Shown here: positions 34,785-43,884 of the stretch, in pieces
How the letters are laid out: every line of letters begins with the position of its first letter
Position numbering within the stretch: position 1 is the first letter of the stretch
Origin: Domibacillus sp. PGB-M46
Lineage (GTDB): Bacteria; Bacillota; Bacilli; Bacillales; Domibacillaceae
NCBI RefSeq assembly: GCF_022668875.1
Contig: NZ_JAKGCR010000020.1
Location: 1-64,000, forward strand
Direction: 5' to 3'
Length of the DNA: 64,000 bases
Position numbers and translations under genes: made by a program
Notes under the pieces: model-generated
What the model was told of the DNA's origin: nothing
What the model saw: only the letters and a program-made list of their open reading frames with translations
Database searches by the model: none

Positions 34785-36383
34785 TTATTTCACCTCATAC
34801 GTGTTCAGCGGCACTTCGTATTGCTGCATAGAGAATGATAAGTTTTGAACACGTTTATTGGCTGCTAAATAATTGGTCCGGTAAGAGATCGGCATAAAAA
34901 TTGCTTCCTCGTGGATAGTCTGCAAAATGTTCTCATATAATTTGCGGCGCTCTTCTTCATTTGTTGAACGGATAACTTTTGAAATGTTGTCTGTCAGCTG
35001 ATCAGATGTCGGGATTCCTTTTTGTGCATAGTATCCGATTTGCTGTTCTCCGGCCATTGTACGGATATACATATGAGGATCATATGGAACGCCCCATGTA
35101 TCGTTGGCTATTAAATTGAATTCCCCTTTTTTTGCCCGGGCGATCATCAATTGCCATTCCTCGCCGATTAATTGTACATCAATCCCTAATTCACGCCATG
35201 CGCCTTGTATATACTCTGCAATGGCTTTATCCACTTGCTCATTGCTGTTATAAGGCATCACCAATGTTAACGTTTCGCCATTCTTCGTGCGGAACTCATT
35301 GCCAGGCTCAAGTTTCCACCCGGCTTTTTCTAACAGTTCGATGGATTTGTCTGTATCGTATTGATAAGGATCAAGTGAAATATCACTGTACGGATAACCA
35401 GGCGCAAATAAAGACTGTGCTTCTTTTTCAAGATCGTTTAACACATGTTCAATAATAGTTTTCCGATCAAGTGCGTGCTGCAGTGCCAGCCTTACATTTT
35501 TATCTTTTGTCGCGCCGTATGTCGAATTAATCGCTAAAATGCGCGTTGAAAGCGGATCTGAAATTTTTGTTTCATACTGCCCGCTCTGTGCCAGTGTTTG
35601 ATATTCAATCGGAGCAAGCTGGCCGCTGCCAAAGATCAAATCAATGTCACCGTTTTGAAGAGCCATCGTACGTGCCTGTGAATCTGGAATCACTTTGACG
35701 ATTACTTTTTTAAGCTTCGGCTTTTCTCCCCAGTAGTTTTCATTACGTGAGAATTCTGCGTGACTGTCTTTTTTATAATCTGTTAAAACCCATGGGCCTG
35801 TCCCAACCGGCGCTTTGATTCCGTTTTTTGTTCCATCTTCTAGAAAAGCGCTGTCTGCAAGCATACGCAATGGACGAATTAACGTCAGTTCTTGCAGGAA
35901 TGGATAATATGCTTCTTTCAACTGAACTTTTACGGTTAATTCATCTACTGCTTCAACGTGGTCGATGATCGCTACCGCTTCGAGCCAGCTGTGAGCAGCG
36001 CTGTTTTCAAGTACGGCATCAAAATTTCGTTTAACGTTTTCAGCCGTAAGGGTTGTGCCATCTGAGTAAAGAACATTTTCACGCAGCTTAAACGTGTACG
36101 TTTTACCGTCTTCTGAAGTTTCCCAAGACGTGGCAAGTGCCGGCTCTATTTTGCCATTTTTACCATATGTAACAAGTGGATCATACAGCATTGCCTGCGC
36201 AAACATTTCGTTCTCTGCATATACATGCGGATTCCCCGAGCCAATATCTTTTGCCCAGGACATCGTTAATACATCGGATCCTGTTGTTTCTGAGTTACTG
36301 TTCCCCTGTTCTTTTTCCGTGTTGCTACATGCAGCAAGTACGCCAACTAATAAAACAAGTATTAAAGTGAACCAATTTTTCAT
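34785..36383 (-). CDS. Extracellular solute-binding lipoprotein (CntA/NikA type)
   Basis: A 532-residue family 5 solute-binding protein. The lipobox LVGVLAACS near residues 12-20 gives a Cys-anchored lipoprotein. The DppA/NikA layout is clear (YDPLVTYGKNGKIEPALATSWE near 64, GTGPWVLTDYKK near 193). The start is the ATG at 36383, with AAGGAGAAGG upstream; the longer frame has no ribosome binding site. As first gene of the operon behind a Fur box it should capture a metal-chelate (staphylopine/nicotianamine-like, or Ni-His complexes). The metal and chelator are inferred from gene order. Confidence 0.88.
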   Translation of the reverse strand: MKNWFTLILVLLVGVLAACSNTEKEQGNSNSETTGSDVLTMSWAKDIGSGNPHVYAENEMFAQAMLYDPLVTYGKNGKIEPALATSWETSEDGKTYTFKLRENVLYSDGTTLTAENVKRNFDAVLENSAAHSWLEAVAIIDHVEAVDELTVKVQLKEAYYPFLQELTLIRPLRMLADSAFLEDGTKNGIKAPVGTGPWVLTDYKKDSHAEFSRNENYWGEKPKLKKVIVKVIPDSQARTMALQNGDIDLIFGSGQLAPIEYQTLAQSGQYETKISDPLSTRILAINSTYGATKDKNVRLALQHALDRKTIIEHVLNDLEKEAQSLFAPGYPYSDISLDPYQYDTDKSIELLEKAGWKLEPGNEFRTKNGETLTLVMPYNSNEQVDKAIAEYIQGAWRELGIDVQLIGEEWQLMIARAKKGEFNLIANDTWGVPYDPHMYIRTMAGEQQIGYYAQKGIPTSDQLTDNISKVIRSTNEEERRKLYENILQTIHEEAIFMPISYRTNYLAANKRVQNLSFSMQQYEVPLNTYEVK

Positions 36384-36410
36384 GACCCTTCTCCTTTTCC
36401 CCTTCAACAA

Positions 36411-36454
36411 TGATTATCATTATCAATTATAATGCATATCATAAATTGTTTTCA
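36411..36454 (-). promoter_or_regulatory. Promoter with Fur box, metallophore transport operon
   Basis: Minus strand: weak -35 TGAAAA (36449-36454), 17-bp spacer, -10 TATAAT (36426-36431). Directly downstream is TGATAATGATAATCA (36411-36425), matching the Fur 7-1-7 consensus TGATAATNATTATCA at 13 of 14 defined positions. Iron-dependent repression is therefore likely. Confidence 0.75.
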
Positions 36455-36683
36455 TTTGTTTGTAAAGGTCTTTTTTCCTGTAAGTGCGAACTAATTTACG
36501 ATACTGAAAGAATGCTAGAACTAGTGGAGTTAAATGGAAGTAGGATAAAAAACTTTTTAATAGCTTGCATTTTCAAAAAATACGTTTAGTCTCCTGCCTG
36601 CCATTACTCTATTGAAGCCTTATACCTGCAGTGCTACAGTTAAACATGTAATCAATCAAAATAAAGACAAGGAGGCTGAAACA

Positions 36684-37466
36684 ATGAAATACTACGTGGT
36701 AGATGCATTTGCAGAGAAGTTGTTTGAAGGGAATCCTGCCGGGGTTTGTATTATGGAAAGCTGGATTTCTGACGGTCTGATGCAAAACATTGCAGCTGAA
36801 AACAACCTTTCAGAAACCGCTTTTGCTGTTAAAGAAGGAGACAGCTATCGATTAAGGTGGTTTACCCCATCTGAAGAAATTGACTTATGCGGGCATGCGA
36901 CACTTGCCACAGCGTTTGTAATTGCGAATTATTATGAACATGATGCAGAGCGGCTTACCTTCCAGACGATGAGCGGAGAGCTGGCAGTAGAGAAAAAAGG
37001 AGACCTATATGAGCTGGACTTCCCAAGCAGAATGCCGGAAGAGGTCCCGTTAACAGAGCAAATGATAGAAGCCCTTGGTGTGACGCCTGTAGAAACGTAT
37101 ATAAGCCGCGATTTGATGTTTGTCCTCGAAAGTGAAGAAGCTGTTCAAAACGCAGCACCCAATTTTTCTAAACTAAAAGAACTGCCGGACGGAGTGGGTG
37201 TTTCCATTACGGCAAAAAGTGAAAAATATGATTTTGCATCCCGAAGCTTTTTTCCAAAGTTAAATGTCAATGAAGATCCTGTATGCGGCTCTGCTCATTG
37301 CAACTTCATTCCTTTCTGGGCAAACCGTTTGGGCAAACATGAACTGACAGCAAGGCAGCTTTCCAAACGGGGCGGAACATTATACTGCAAGCTGGAGGGT
37401 GACCGGGTTAAAATCGCCGGCAGAGCGGTTCTGTACTCCATTGCGGACCTGCAAATCAGGCTATAA
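36684..37466 (+). CDS. PhzF family isomerase/epimerase-like protein
   Basis: A 260-residue protein of the PhzF/YddE family, two mirrored diaminopimelate-epimerase-like domains. Motifs: FEGNPAGVCIM near residue 16, the catalytic-region ENNLSETAFA near 44, LCGHATLATAFVI near 69 and NEDPVCGSAHCNF near 196. I start at the ATG at 36684, which has an AAGGAGG site; the longer frame is unsupported. The substrate is unknown. It heads a two-gene set with the EamA exporter and is divergent from the metallophore transport operon. Confidence 0.88.
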   Translation: MKYYVVDAFAEKLFEGNPAGVCIMESWISDGLMQNIAAENNLSETAFAVKEGDSYRLRWFTPSEEIDLCGHATLATAFVIANYYEHDAERLTFQTMSGELAVEKKGDLYELDFPSRMPEEVPLTEQMIEALGVTPVETYISRDLMFVLESEEAVQNAAPNFSKLKELPDGVGVSITAKSEKYDFASRSFFPKLNVNEDPVCGSAHCNFIPFWANRLGKHELTARQLSKRGGTLYCKLEGDRVKIAGRAVLYSIADLQIRL

Positions 37467-37577
37467 ACTGGCCTGTACATATAATACAAAACATGGGTGA
37501 AAAATGATTTATGATTCTTCACATCTCCTTTTAGCGGTTTTTTCTCATCCAGAACAAAGCAGGAAAGGATCAACAGA

Positions 37578-38432
37578 ATGAAAAAAGGTATTTTACTCTT
37601 GATCATCGCCACCCTTCTATGGGCAGGCAACTATATATGCGGCCGTTACTTAGGGCCTGCTTTACCCGCAACACTATTGAATACGATACGCTGGGCTATC
37701 TCAACCTTAATTCTCTGGGGGTTACTAGCACTGAATAAAAAACAGCTTCCTCTCATCGCAAAATGGAAAGAATTTTTCATATTAGGCTTCTTGGGCATCT
37801 TTGCTTTTTCCACCTTAAATTACATAGGATTAAAGTCGATTAGTGCCTCACAGGCGGGCATGATTTCAGCAGGCATTCCCATTGCCATCTTATTTTTCAC
37901 CCCCTTCTTTCTTAAGGAGAACATAAAGCTAAAGGCCTGGATTGGTGCAGTAGTATCCATATTGGGCGTGATTCTGCTTGTCTTAGGCAAACAGGGAGCT
38001 TCTTCTGAAGGGTCAATTACGGGCGAAGCCGCCATCCTTTTATCCTGTGTGGCCTGGGGCATGTATACCGTTCTCGGCAAAAAATACGGAAGGCAGATCG
38101 ACCCGCTGACTATGACAGCAGGAGCCGCTTTTTACGGTACCCTGCTCAGTGCCGTCAGCTGTATCGGAACAGTGGATACAGGAGCGATTCATATGACGCC
38201 AACTGCATGGCTTTGTATCGTATATGTGAGTACCTTTGCGTCCGTAGCAGCATATTTTGCTTGGAACGCAGGCGTAAAAATCGTGGGGGCCGGACGCGCA
38301 GCCCCCTATATTAACCTGCTTCCTGTCTGGACGGTCCTCTTAGGAGTTCTGCTGCTGCAGGAGCAAATATCAGGGCTGACCTTGGCTGGCGGAATCATTA
38401 CCATCCTGGGAGCGGTTTTAGCCAGCTTATAA
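37578..38432 (+). CDS. EamA/DMT family transporter
   Basis: A 284-residue drug/metabolite transporter with ten membrane segments in two EamA repeats (LLWAGNYICGRYLGPALPAT near 13; AWGMYTVLGKKYGRQIDPLT near 156). It exports amino acids or other metabolites in most studied cases. GGAAAGGATC precedes the ATG. It follows the PhzF-like gene by 111 bp and could be cotranscribed. A weak hairpin (38461-38494) follows. Confidence 0.87.
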   Translation: MKKGILLLIIATLLWAGNYICGRYLGPALPATLLNTIRWAISTLILWGLLALNKKQLPLIAKWKEFFILGFLGIFAFSTLNYIGLKSISASQAGMISAGIPIAILFFTPFFLKENIKLKAWIGAVVSILGVILLVLGKQGASSEGSITGEAAILLSCVAWGMYTVLGKKYGRQIDPLTMTAGAAFYGTLLSAVSCIGTVDTGAIHMTPTAWLCIVYVSTFASVAAYFAWNAGVKIVGAGRAAPYINLLPVWTVLLGVLLLQEQISGLTLAGGIITILGAVLASL

Positions 38433-38619
38433 ATACGGTCTTTTCTTTTATATTTAGTAAAAGGGCATGTTTTGACTTTTCGAAACATGCTCTTATGTTT
38501 CTTCTCAAGTATGTACTTTGAGAAATGAAATTTACTATTTTCCTAAAAGTCAATATACACCAGTATAAACAACTATAGGTTATACATATGAAATCTTTTT
38601 CGAATGGCTAAAAATCTAC

Positions 38620-39463
38620 TAAAACCGCACTTTAACGGTGAATTTCCGGAACAGTATCAGGAGCCGCCCAGCCTTCAATAAGAAATGAGCCCCCTGCCTG
38701 ACTGCGGCGAAACCAGTTATAAAGGCTCTGGCAGATTAACAGGCAAAAAAGCGCTTGTTAGAGGCTGGCCGTGCGGCTGCGATTGCTTATGCCCGCGAAG
38801 GTGCAGACGTTACGACCAACTACCTGCCTGTGGAACAGCCGGATGCAGAAGAAGTTAAAAAGCTGATTGAAAAAGAAGGCCGGAAAGCAGTTCTAATCCC
38901 GGGCGATCTGCGCAGCGAGGATTTATGGTTGAAGAAGCCAACAGCGAGCTTGGCGAATGAGATATCCTGGCGCTCGTTGCTGGTAAACAGCAGACTGTAG
39001 AAGACATTATGGATCTTTCGACTCAACAAATCCAAGCGACATTCGAAACAAACGTATTTCTCTGTACTGGACCGTAAAAGCAGCGATGCTTCGTTTATCA
39101 GCAGGAGCATCGATTATTACAACCACCTCTGTTGAAGCCTTTAATCAGTCACCGATGCTGTTAGACTATGCAGCAACGAAAGGCACGATTATGAACTTTA
39201 CAAAAGCATTCGCCAAACAAGCGGCCTCGAAAGGTATCCGGGTAAACTCCGTTGCACCGGGCCCATTTGGACAACTATCCAAATTTCTGGAGGACAGCCG
39301 GCCGAAAACATTCCAAAGTTCGGTCAAGGAACTCCGCCTACCCTGCTGCGGCGCGCGGGACAGCCGGTAGAACTATCAGACGTATATGTATTCTTAGCTT
39401 CTGATAGCCAGCTACGTTACCGGCCAGATCTATAGCGTAACCGGCGGGATGCCCGCTGCCTAA
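38620..39463 (+). pseudogene. Broken SDR oxidoreductase gene (YhxC/YdaD-like)
   Basis: Translation in changing frames gives a degenerate short-chain dehydrogenase of the general-stress YdaD/YhxC group: FPEQYQEPPSLQ (then TAA), [14 protein letters not shown], then a deletion that removes the TGGDSGIG cofactor motif and shifts the frame. It continues with [15 protein letters not shown], a frameshift near 38925, an in-frame TGA near 38960, another frameshift near 39060, and [20 protein letters not shown] with the Tyr/Lys site as YAATKGT. The end reads [17 protein letters not shown]. At least five lesions make it non-functional. A terminator (39492-39522) is intact. Confidence 0.85.
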
Positions 39464-39491
39464 GGGATCTCTTTTTATTTTCGAATAATAT

Positions 39492-39522
39492 ACAAAGCGG
39501 CGAATAAGTACCGCTTTGTTTT
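39492..39522 (+). terminator. Terminator after the SDR pseudogene
   Basis: Stem ACAAAGCGG / CCGCTTTGT, 10-nt loop, then TTTTA; it also lies just past the convergent XRE gene's stop. Confidence 0.65.
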
Positions 39523-39530
39523 ATGTTGAG

Positions 39531-40076
39531 TTAAAAAGCAGGAGGTGTCACTGAAAATAAAATACTGACTTCATGGCTGGCTGCGTTTGTCCACCTATGC
39601 TCCGTGTGGGCTGGAATTTTAACACTGTCGCCTGTCTGCAGCTCATATTCATCCCCTAACAGCGTTAAACCGATTGGTCCCTTTAATACAAACGCGACTT
39701 CTTCCCCTTTATGAGAAAGCGGCTTTTCAGATGAATGGCTGCCGGGGGCCAAGCGCATTATGGCTGTGGCAAGCTGACTCGTAAAGTCAGGCGAAACCAA
39801 TTCATAATGAAGTCCGTCAATCACCATTTGCTTGCGGTCTTCCTTCCTTACAATCAGCTCTTTTGCATTAATCTCTTCCATAAGAAATGTAAAAACCGGT
39901 ACATCTAACACTTTCGACAGAGATTTCAGTGTGTGAATGGATGGATTGGCACCGCCTTTTTCAATCTGACTTAACATTGAAGGCGTAATCTCTGCCCGCT
40001 TCGCCAATTCCCTTAAAGAAAGACCCAAATTTTTTCTTAATTCTTCTACTTTTTGACCAATGGAAGATCGGTTCAT
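39531..40076 (-). CDS. XRE family regulator with C-terminal cupin
   Basis: A 181-residue regulator with an HTH at about 8-62 (LSLRELAKRAEITPSMLSQIEKG) and a cupin domain at about 105-178 (GSHSSEKPLSHKGEEVAFVLKG-type metal or ligand pocket split over two strands). This layout is typical of local regulators of amino-acid or polyamine transport. It is divergent from the LysE-type exporter across 118 bp of AT-rich DNA with palindromic TTAAATTAAAATTAA-like sequence. It probably controls that exporter. AGAGGTGCATC precedes the ATG. Confidence 0.88.
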   Translation of the reverse strand: MNRSSIGQKVEELRKNLGLSLRELAKRAEITPSMLSQIEKGGANPSIHTLKSLSKVLDVPVFTFLMEEINAKELIVRKEDRKQMVIDGLHYELVSPDFTSQLATAIMRLAPGSHSSEKPLSHKGEEVAFVLKGPIGLTLLGDEYELQTGDSVKIPAHTEHRWTNAASHEVSILFSVTPPAF

Positions 40077-40194
40077 GATGCACCTCTTATTAAATTATAT
40101 TTAATTTTTTAATTTTTATTGAACAAGTTATTTTACCTGTGTTAAATTAAAATTAACATATTTAATGAAAATGAACAATTAATGGAGGGGCTAC

Positions 40195-40806
40195 ATGCTT
40201 GCTTTTATCATAATGACGCTGTTTGTAGTAATGAGTCCAGGGGTTGATACCGCCCTGATTACAAAGCGTACAATGGCTGATGGGCGAAAAGCCGGATTTC
40301 AGATGGCGGCAGGGATTACAGCCGGTTCTCTTGGCCACACAATTGCAGCGGCATTAGGCTTATCTGCTCTCCTCGTACAATCTGCTATTGCCTTTAGCCT
40401 GATTAAATGGGTCGGTGCTGTGTATTTAATTTATCTGGGGGTCACTGCTTTGCTGCCGAAGAAAAAAGAACCTGCACAAGAAAAGCGAGGGCCTACAAAA
40501 CAAAGATCCGCTTTTCGGGAAGGTCTGCTTTCCAATCTCCTTAATCCAAAAGTAGCGGTATTCTTTTTAACCTTTTTGCCTCAATTTGTTACGAGTTCGG
40601 ATCGTGCTATGATAGATCTTTTTCTGATGGGCTGTACGTATGCCCTGCTGTCTATTGTCTGGTTTGTGGTGTATGTTTTCTGCCTCCACTTTATCCGCGA
40701 ATGGCTGTTGTCCCCTGCTGTGCAAAGCTGGACGGAGAAAGCAACAGGAATCGTATTAGTTGGATTTGGCATCAAGCTGTTATTCACAAAAGCCGATTCC
40801 GGATAA
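40195..40806 (+). CDS. LysE/RhtB family exporter
   Basis: A 203-residue protein with six membrane segments and the family N-terminal SPGVDTALITKRTMADGRKAG (near 14) plus GLLSNLLNPKVAVFFLTFLP near 108. It exports amino acids or their analogues. TGGAGGGG precedes the ATG. It is divergent from the XRE-cupin gene, probably its regulator. The exported amino acid cannot be predicted. Confidence 0.88.
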   Translation: MLAFIIMTLFVVMSPGVDTALITKRTMADGRKAGFQMAAGITAGSLGHTIAAALGLSALLVQSAIAFSLIKWVGAVYLIYLGVTALLPKKKEPAQEKRGPTKQRSAFREGLLSNLLNPKVAVFFLTFLPQFVTSSDRAMIDLFLMGCTYALLSIVWFVVYVFCLHFIREWLLSPAVQSWTEKATGIVLVGFGIKLLFTKADSG

Positions 40807-40876
40807 AGTTTATCCAGCGTTCTAACAGCTAAGCTAAAGCAGTTCTCTTCCGTATTAAAACCCCCGCTTTAGCGGA

Positions 40877-40905
40877 AATAAAAAAGACCACTTAAAAAAG
40901 CGGTC
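40877..40905 (-). terminator. Terminator of the ferredoxin gene
   Basis: GACCGCTT / AAGTGGTC pairing with one mismatch, then TTTTTTATTT on the minus strand. Confidence 0.5.
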
Positions 40906-40980
40906 TACTTTAATGGAGCCTTTGTCAAAAAGAGTCAGCAAGGGTTCTTTCTTCTACTCTCTCCTGCGTATCCATGCTGT

Positions 40981-41307
40981 TTACTCGGCGGGTCTTGGAC
41001 CCGGATCCATGCCAGAACTCTGCACGGTCATAACAGGGCGAACCGTCATATCTCCATTCACACGGACCTGGCAGGATAAGCGGATATTGTCTTCCACCAG
41101 TCCTTTGTCATCAAACGCTTTTTTCTCGATATTGGTTAAATCATCAAAATCGCCTTCCAAAATTTCTACCCGGCAGGTTGTACACCTTGCTTTTCCTCCA
41201 CATCGGTGAAGAATTCCTACTCCATTATCTTCTAACGCCAGCACCAGCTTCTTCCCTGCTTCCACTTCAAATGTACCTTCTCCTACTACCGTTATGTTCG
41301 GCATCAT
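40981..41307 (-). CDS. 2Fe-2S ferredoxin
   Basis: A 108-residue single-domain ferredoxin of the plant/adrenodoxin fold. Cluster ligands are in HRCGGKARCTTC (Cys-x5-Cys-x2-Cys, residues 36-45) and Cys79 in RLSCQVRV. It passes single electrons to an oxygenase or reductase partner that is not in the neighbourhood. AAAGGAGG precedes ATGATG; either ATG could be the start. The C-terminal tail is Pro/Gly-rich. Confidence 0.9.
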   Translation of the reverse strand: MMPNITVVGEGTFEVEAGKKLVLALEDNGVGILHRCGGKARCTTCRVEILEGDFDDLTNIEKKAFDDKGLVEDNIRLSCQVRVNGDMTVRPVMTVQSSGMDPGPRPAE

Positions 41308-41402
41308 TTTACCTCCTTTAATCAGCGTGTTGAAAAAATCTGCACTTCGTCTACCTTCTCATAAGTTCATTATCTCCAATGAACGCGTCTCTTAAAAACA
41401 AA

Positions 41403-41458
41403 AATACCTTTCAGCTGCTTTTTAGGTATACAATACCCCTTTTCAACTGAAAGGTGTT
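41403..41458 (-). repeat. Stem-loop element A (related to element B at 49817)
   Basis: A 12-bp stem (AATACCTTTCAG with CTGAAAGGTGTT) closes a loop holding AGGTATACAATACCCC. On the minus strand TATTTTTG follows, so it can end the YfmQ-like gene 40 nt upstream. Its whole length aligns with the element at 49817-49873 at roughly three of four positions. Confidence 0.55.
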
Positions 41459-41498
41459 ATTTTCTTGATTAAAAAGTGCTTTGTTCTGAAGATTATAT

Positions 41499-41948
41499 TT
41501 AAACAAGATCTCCAGCTGCAGTCATGGAACCCTTTTGAAGGTCATCGGAAAATACACTGTAGGCAATGACTTTATTCTTATATTGCTTCACCACATCAAC
41601 ATGGTCCTCGTAGCGGTAGACAAATAACCGGACATCATTGCGGCCCCTTTTCGTATCGACTACAAATGGAATCCCGCCGTTTTCCGGTTGCAGAAACAAA
41701 GATTCATTCCCCGGAAAAATATAATATTTTTTTAAAACAGACGCTTCATTAAATTGTTGAATCACTTGTGCTTTTTCTTCGCCTTCCAGGCGTGTCCCAT
41801 CAAGCGTAATGGACGTGTTTTCTTCACTGAGTTTGGCATGCATCTCATACTTACGGATAAGCCGTTCCACTGCGCCAGTTGGAAGGCATGTTACTAATAT
41901 TTTAAACAGACCGAATACCACTGTTAAAAGCAGAGCAGTCGTTGACAT
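41499..41948 (-). CDS. YfmQ-like membrane-anchored protein
   Basis: A 149-residue protein with one N-terminal membrane segment (STTALLLTVVFGLFKILVT) followed by LPTGAVERLIRKYEMH and a soluble alpha/beta domain facing one side of the membrane. It fits my memory of the B. subtilis YfmQ family, which has no known function. I prefer the ATG at 41948, with GGAG 9 nt upstream; an upstream ATG at 41978 with a weaker AAAGG would add ten residues. Monocistronic. Confidence 0.65.
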   Translation of the reverse strand: MSTTALLLTVVFGLFKILVTCLPTGAVERLIRKYEMHAKLSEENTSITLDGTRLEGEEKAQVIQQFNEASVLKKYYIFPGNESLFLQPENGGIPFVVDTKRGRNDVRLFVYRYEDHVDVVKQYKNKVIAYSVFSDDLQKGSMTAAGDLV

Positions 41949-42082
41949 CTTCATCATCTCCATTTTTATTTTAAACATAAAGGTGCCTTTTATTCTCTGT
42001 TTACTATCATACTAGATTTCCCCAAAAAAGAACCAGCCAATTTATCTCTTTTTAGACCATCCAATATAAAGAATTGGATTGT

Positions 42083-43531
42083 TTATGTTTGCGGCAAGGA
42101 TTGAACCGCCTTTAAAGCTTCCGCAAACCGTCCAATTCCCTTTCGGATGGCTTCGGGTTCTTCCCGCCCGAATGTGAATCGGACATAACCTGTTTTTGAA
42201 CCCATAATACTGCCCGGCACAAAAGCGACGCCTCTTTTCATAGACTCATTTAACAGCCCATATTCATCGACTTCTTCTTTTAATTTGCACCATAAGTGGA
42301 TACCACCTTGCGGCACGAAAAATTCCACTTGGTCTCCTAGAATCTTTGTCAGACTTGACGTTATTTCATTTCTTTGCGCTTCTAATTTTCCCCTCAACGT
42401 TGCAATATGATCGTGAAATTGCTCTGATCCTAGAAATTCTTTCGCTACCCATTGTGGAAAAACACTGTGGCCAAAATCAACCTGCTGTTTGGCATCAGCG
42501 AGCCGCTGAATAACCGTGCTTGGGCCAATCACCCAGCCGATCCGAAGCCCTGATGCGACAATTTTGGATAATGAACTCACATACAGCACATTTCCGTTCT
42601 CATCCATTGATTTCAGCGTCGGATGCACTTCTCCACTAAAAGACGTTAAGCTGTACGGATCATCTTCAATAACTGGAATACCATATTCGGCTGACAGCTC
42701 GAGCACTTTCCGGCGTCTTGCCTGAGACAGGACCGCCCCGCTCGGGTTTTGGTGGTCTGGATTCAAGAAAACCATCCGGATCTTATGCTTTTTATGAAGA
42801 TCCACCAAATTTTGAGGATTCATGCCCTGTTCATCGACAGGCAGATGAAACGTCTTTAAGCCGGCAGACTGAAAAATCGGCAGAGAATAGCAATAAGAGG
42901 GATCCTCTATTGCGACAGCATCTCCGGGCTTGAGCAGGCATTGGATAATCAAATGGAGAGCCTGCTGGGCACCTGAAGTAATCAAAACAGAGGCTGGGTC
43001 CGCCTTAATCCTTTTGTATTCTTCAACATGAGCACAGATGGCTTCCCTTAAGGGTTCGTTTCCTTGCGGATGATCATAACCAAGGTAACCAGTAAAAGGC
43101 TGGCGGGAAAGAATCTCTTGAAATTCGGTATTCGGAAACAGCGCCGCAGTGAGTTCGCCGCTGGCCAGATTAATCAAATCGTTTTTGTATGTTTCTGTGC
43201 GGATACGCTGAACCATAGGAAGATTCGGTAAAAAAGAACCGTCTTCTACATAGCGGCCCCAGTTCGGGACCCGCTTGTGGGCAATCCCCCAAATGTTTGT
43301 ACTGACTCTGGTGCCGCTTCCCTTTTTTCGTTCAACCACACCTAAAGACTGTAATTCTTCATAAGCCGCCACAACGGTACTTCTGTTCACTTGCAGCTCA
43401 CTGGCCAAGGCGCGTTCGGAGGGCAGCAGGCTGTCAGGTGAAAATGTGCCTTCAGAAATTCCCTGCTCTATGTAATCTGCAATCTGCTTGTAGATCGGTT
43501 TTTTATCCGTCCGGTCCGGTCTCCAGTCCAT
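42083..43531 (-). CDS. MocR-type regulator (GntR HTH fused to aminotransferase fold)
   Basis: A 482-residue fusion. The winged HTH at 1-75 (LASELQVNRSTVVAAYEELQ) and a short linker are joined to a fold-type I PLP aminotransferase domain (about 115-475). The PLP lysine lies in YVSSLSKIVASGLRIGWV near 305-322, and the substrate-loop motif is NPDHQNPSG near 257. MocR proteins usually control one nearby operon and sense PLP with an amino compound. No divergent target is adjacent, so its regulon is unknown. AGGGAAC precedes the ATG. Confidence 0.9.
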   Translation of the reverse strand: MDWRPDRTDKKPIYKQIADYIEQGISEGTFSPDSLLPSERALASELQVNRSTVVAAYEELQSLGVVERKKGSGTRVSTNIWGIAHKRVPNWGRYVEDGSFLPNLPMVQRIRTETYKNDLINLASGELTAALFPNTEFQEILSRQPFTGYLGYDHPQGNEPLREAICAHVEEYKRIKADPASVLITSGAQQALHLIIQCLLKPGDAVAIEDPSYCYSLPIFQSAGLKTFHLPVDEQGMNPQNLVDLHKKHKIRMVFLNPDHQNPSGAVLSQARRRKVLELSAEYGIPVIEDDPYSLTSFSGEVHPTLKSMDENGNVLYVSSLSKIVASGLRIGWVIGPSTVIQRLADAKQQVDFGHSVFPQWVAKEFLGSEQFHDHIATLRGKLEAQRNEITSSLTKILGDQVEFFVPQGGIHLWCKLKEEVDEYGLLNESMKRGVAFVPGSIMGSKTGYVRFTFGREEPEAIRKGIGRFAEALKAVQSLPQT

Positions 43532-43884
43532 GTATGTTCCCTTCTTCCCTGATGTCCTTTTTCATTGTTTATATAAAAAAGAGCAACAATCAAAACCTTT
43601 TTATCACTAATTTTATTTTAAACCTTAAGCCGTGTAACCATCCACTTTTATCATTTTTCACCCCCCCACTTTATGCGCTGTTGTATGTAAGTAATAGGCT
43701 CTGTTACATAATTATCTTGACTGTTTAGCAAAAGAAAAAGGACCTTGTAGGGTCCTTTAGCTGTTCTTTGTTGAGCTGACACCCTCGTTCGTTGAAGAAT
43801 GTACCGGGAAACAAAGTTACAAAATTCCATAAATCAAGATGGTCATCCATAAATAAATTCGTCTAACTTACTTTCCCTAGCCCT
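43532..43884. other. Intergenic region upstream of the MocR gene
   Basis: 353 bp. It holds an inverted repeat TATGTAA-N13-TTACATA (43684-43710) that could be a regulator site and the terminator at 43730-43758. No gene. Confidence 0.45.
43730..43758 (-). terminator. Terminator of the MaoC gene
   Basis: Stem AAAGGACC / GGTCCTTT with a 6-nt loop, then TTTTTCTTTTG on the minus strand. Confidence 0.75.

Noticed and set aside
36684-37466. PhzF-like protein as the missing CntK histidine racemase of the metallophore operon
   Set aside because: Its motifs (GNPAGV, CGHATLA, EDPVCGSAH) are those of ordinary PhzF proteins and the gene is on the other strand; only position supports the idea.
41403-41458. 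Riboswitch upstream of the ferredoxin or MocR genes
   Set aside because: It lies downstream, not upstream, of the minus-strand gene it follows, and ends in a T-run; described as a terminator-like repeat instead.
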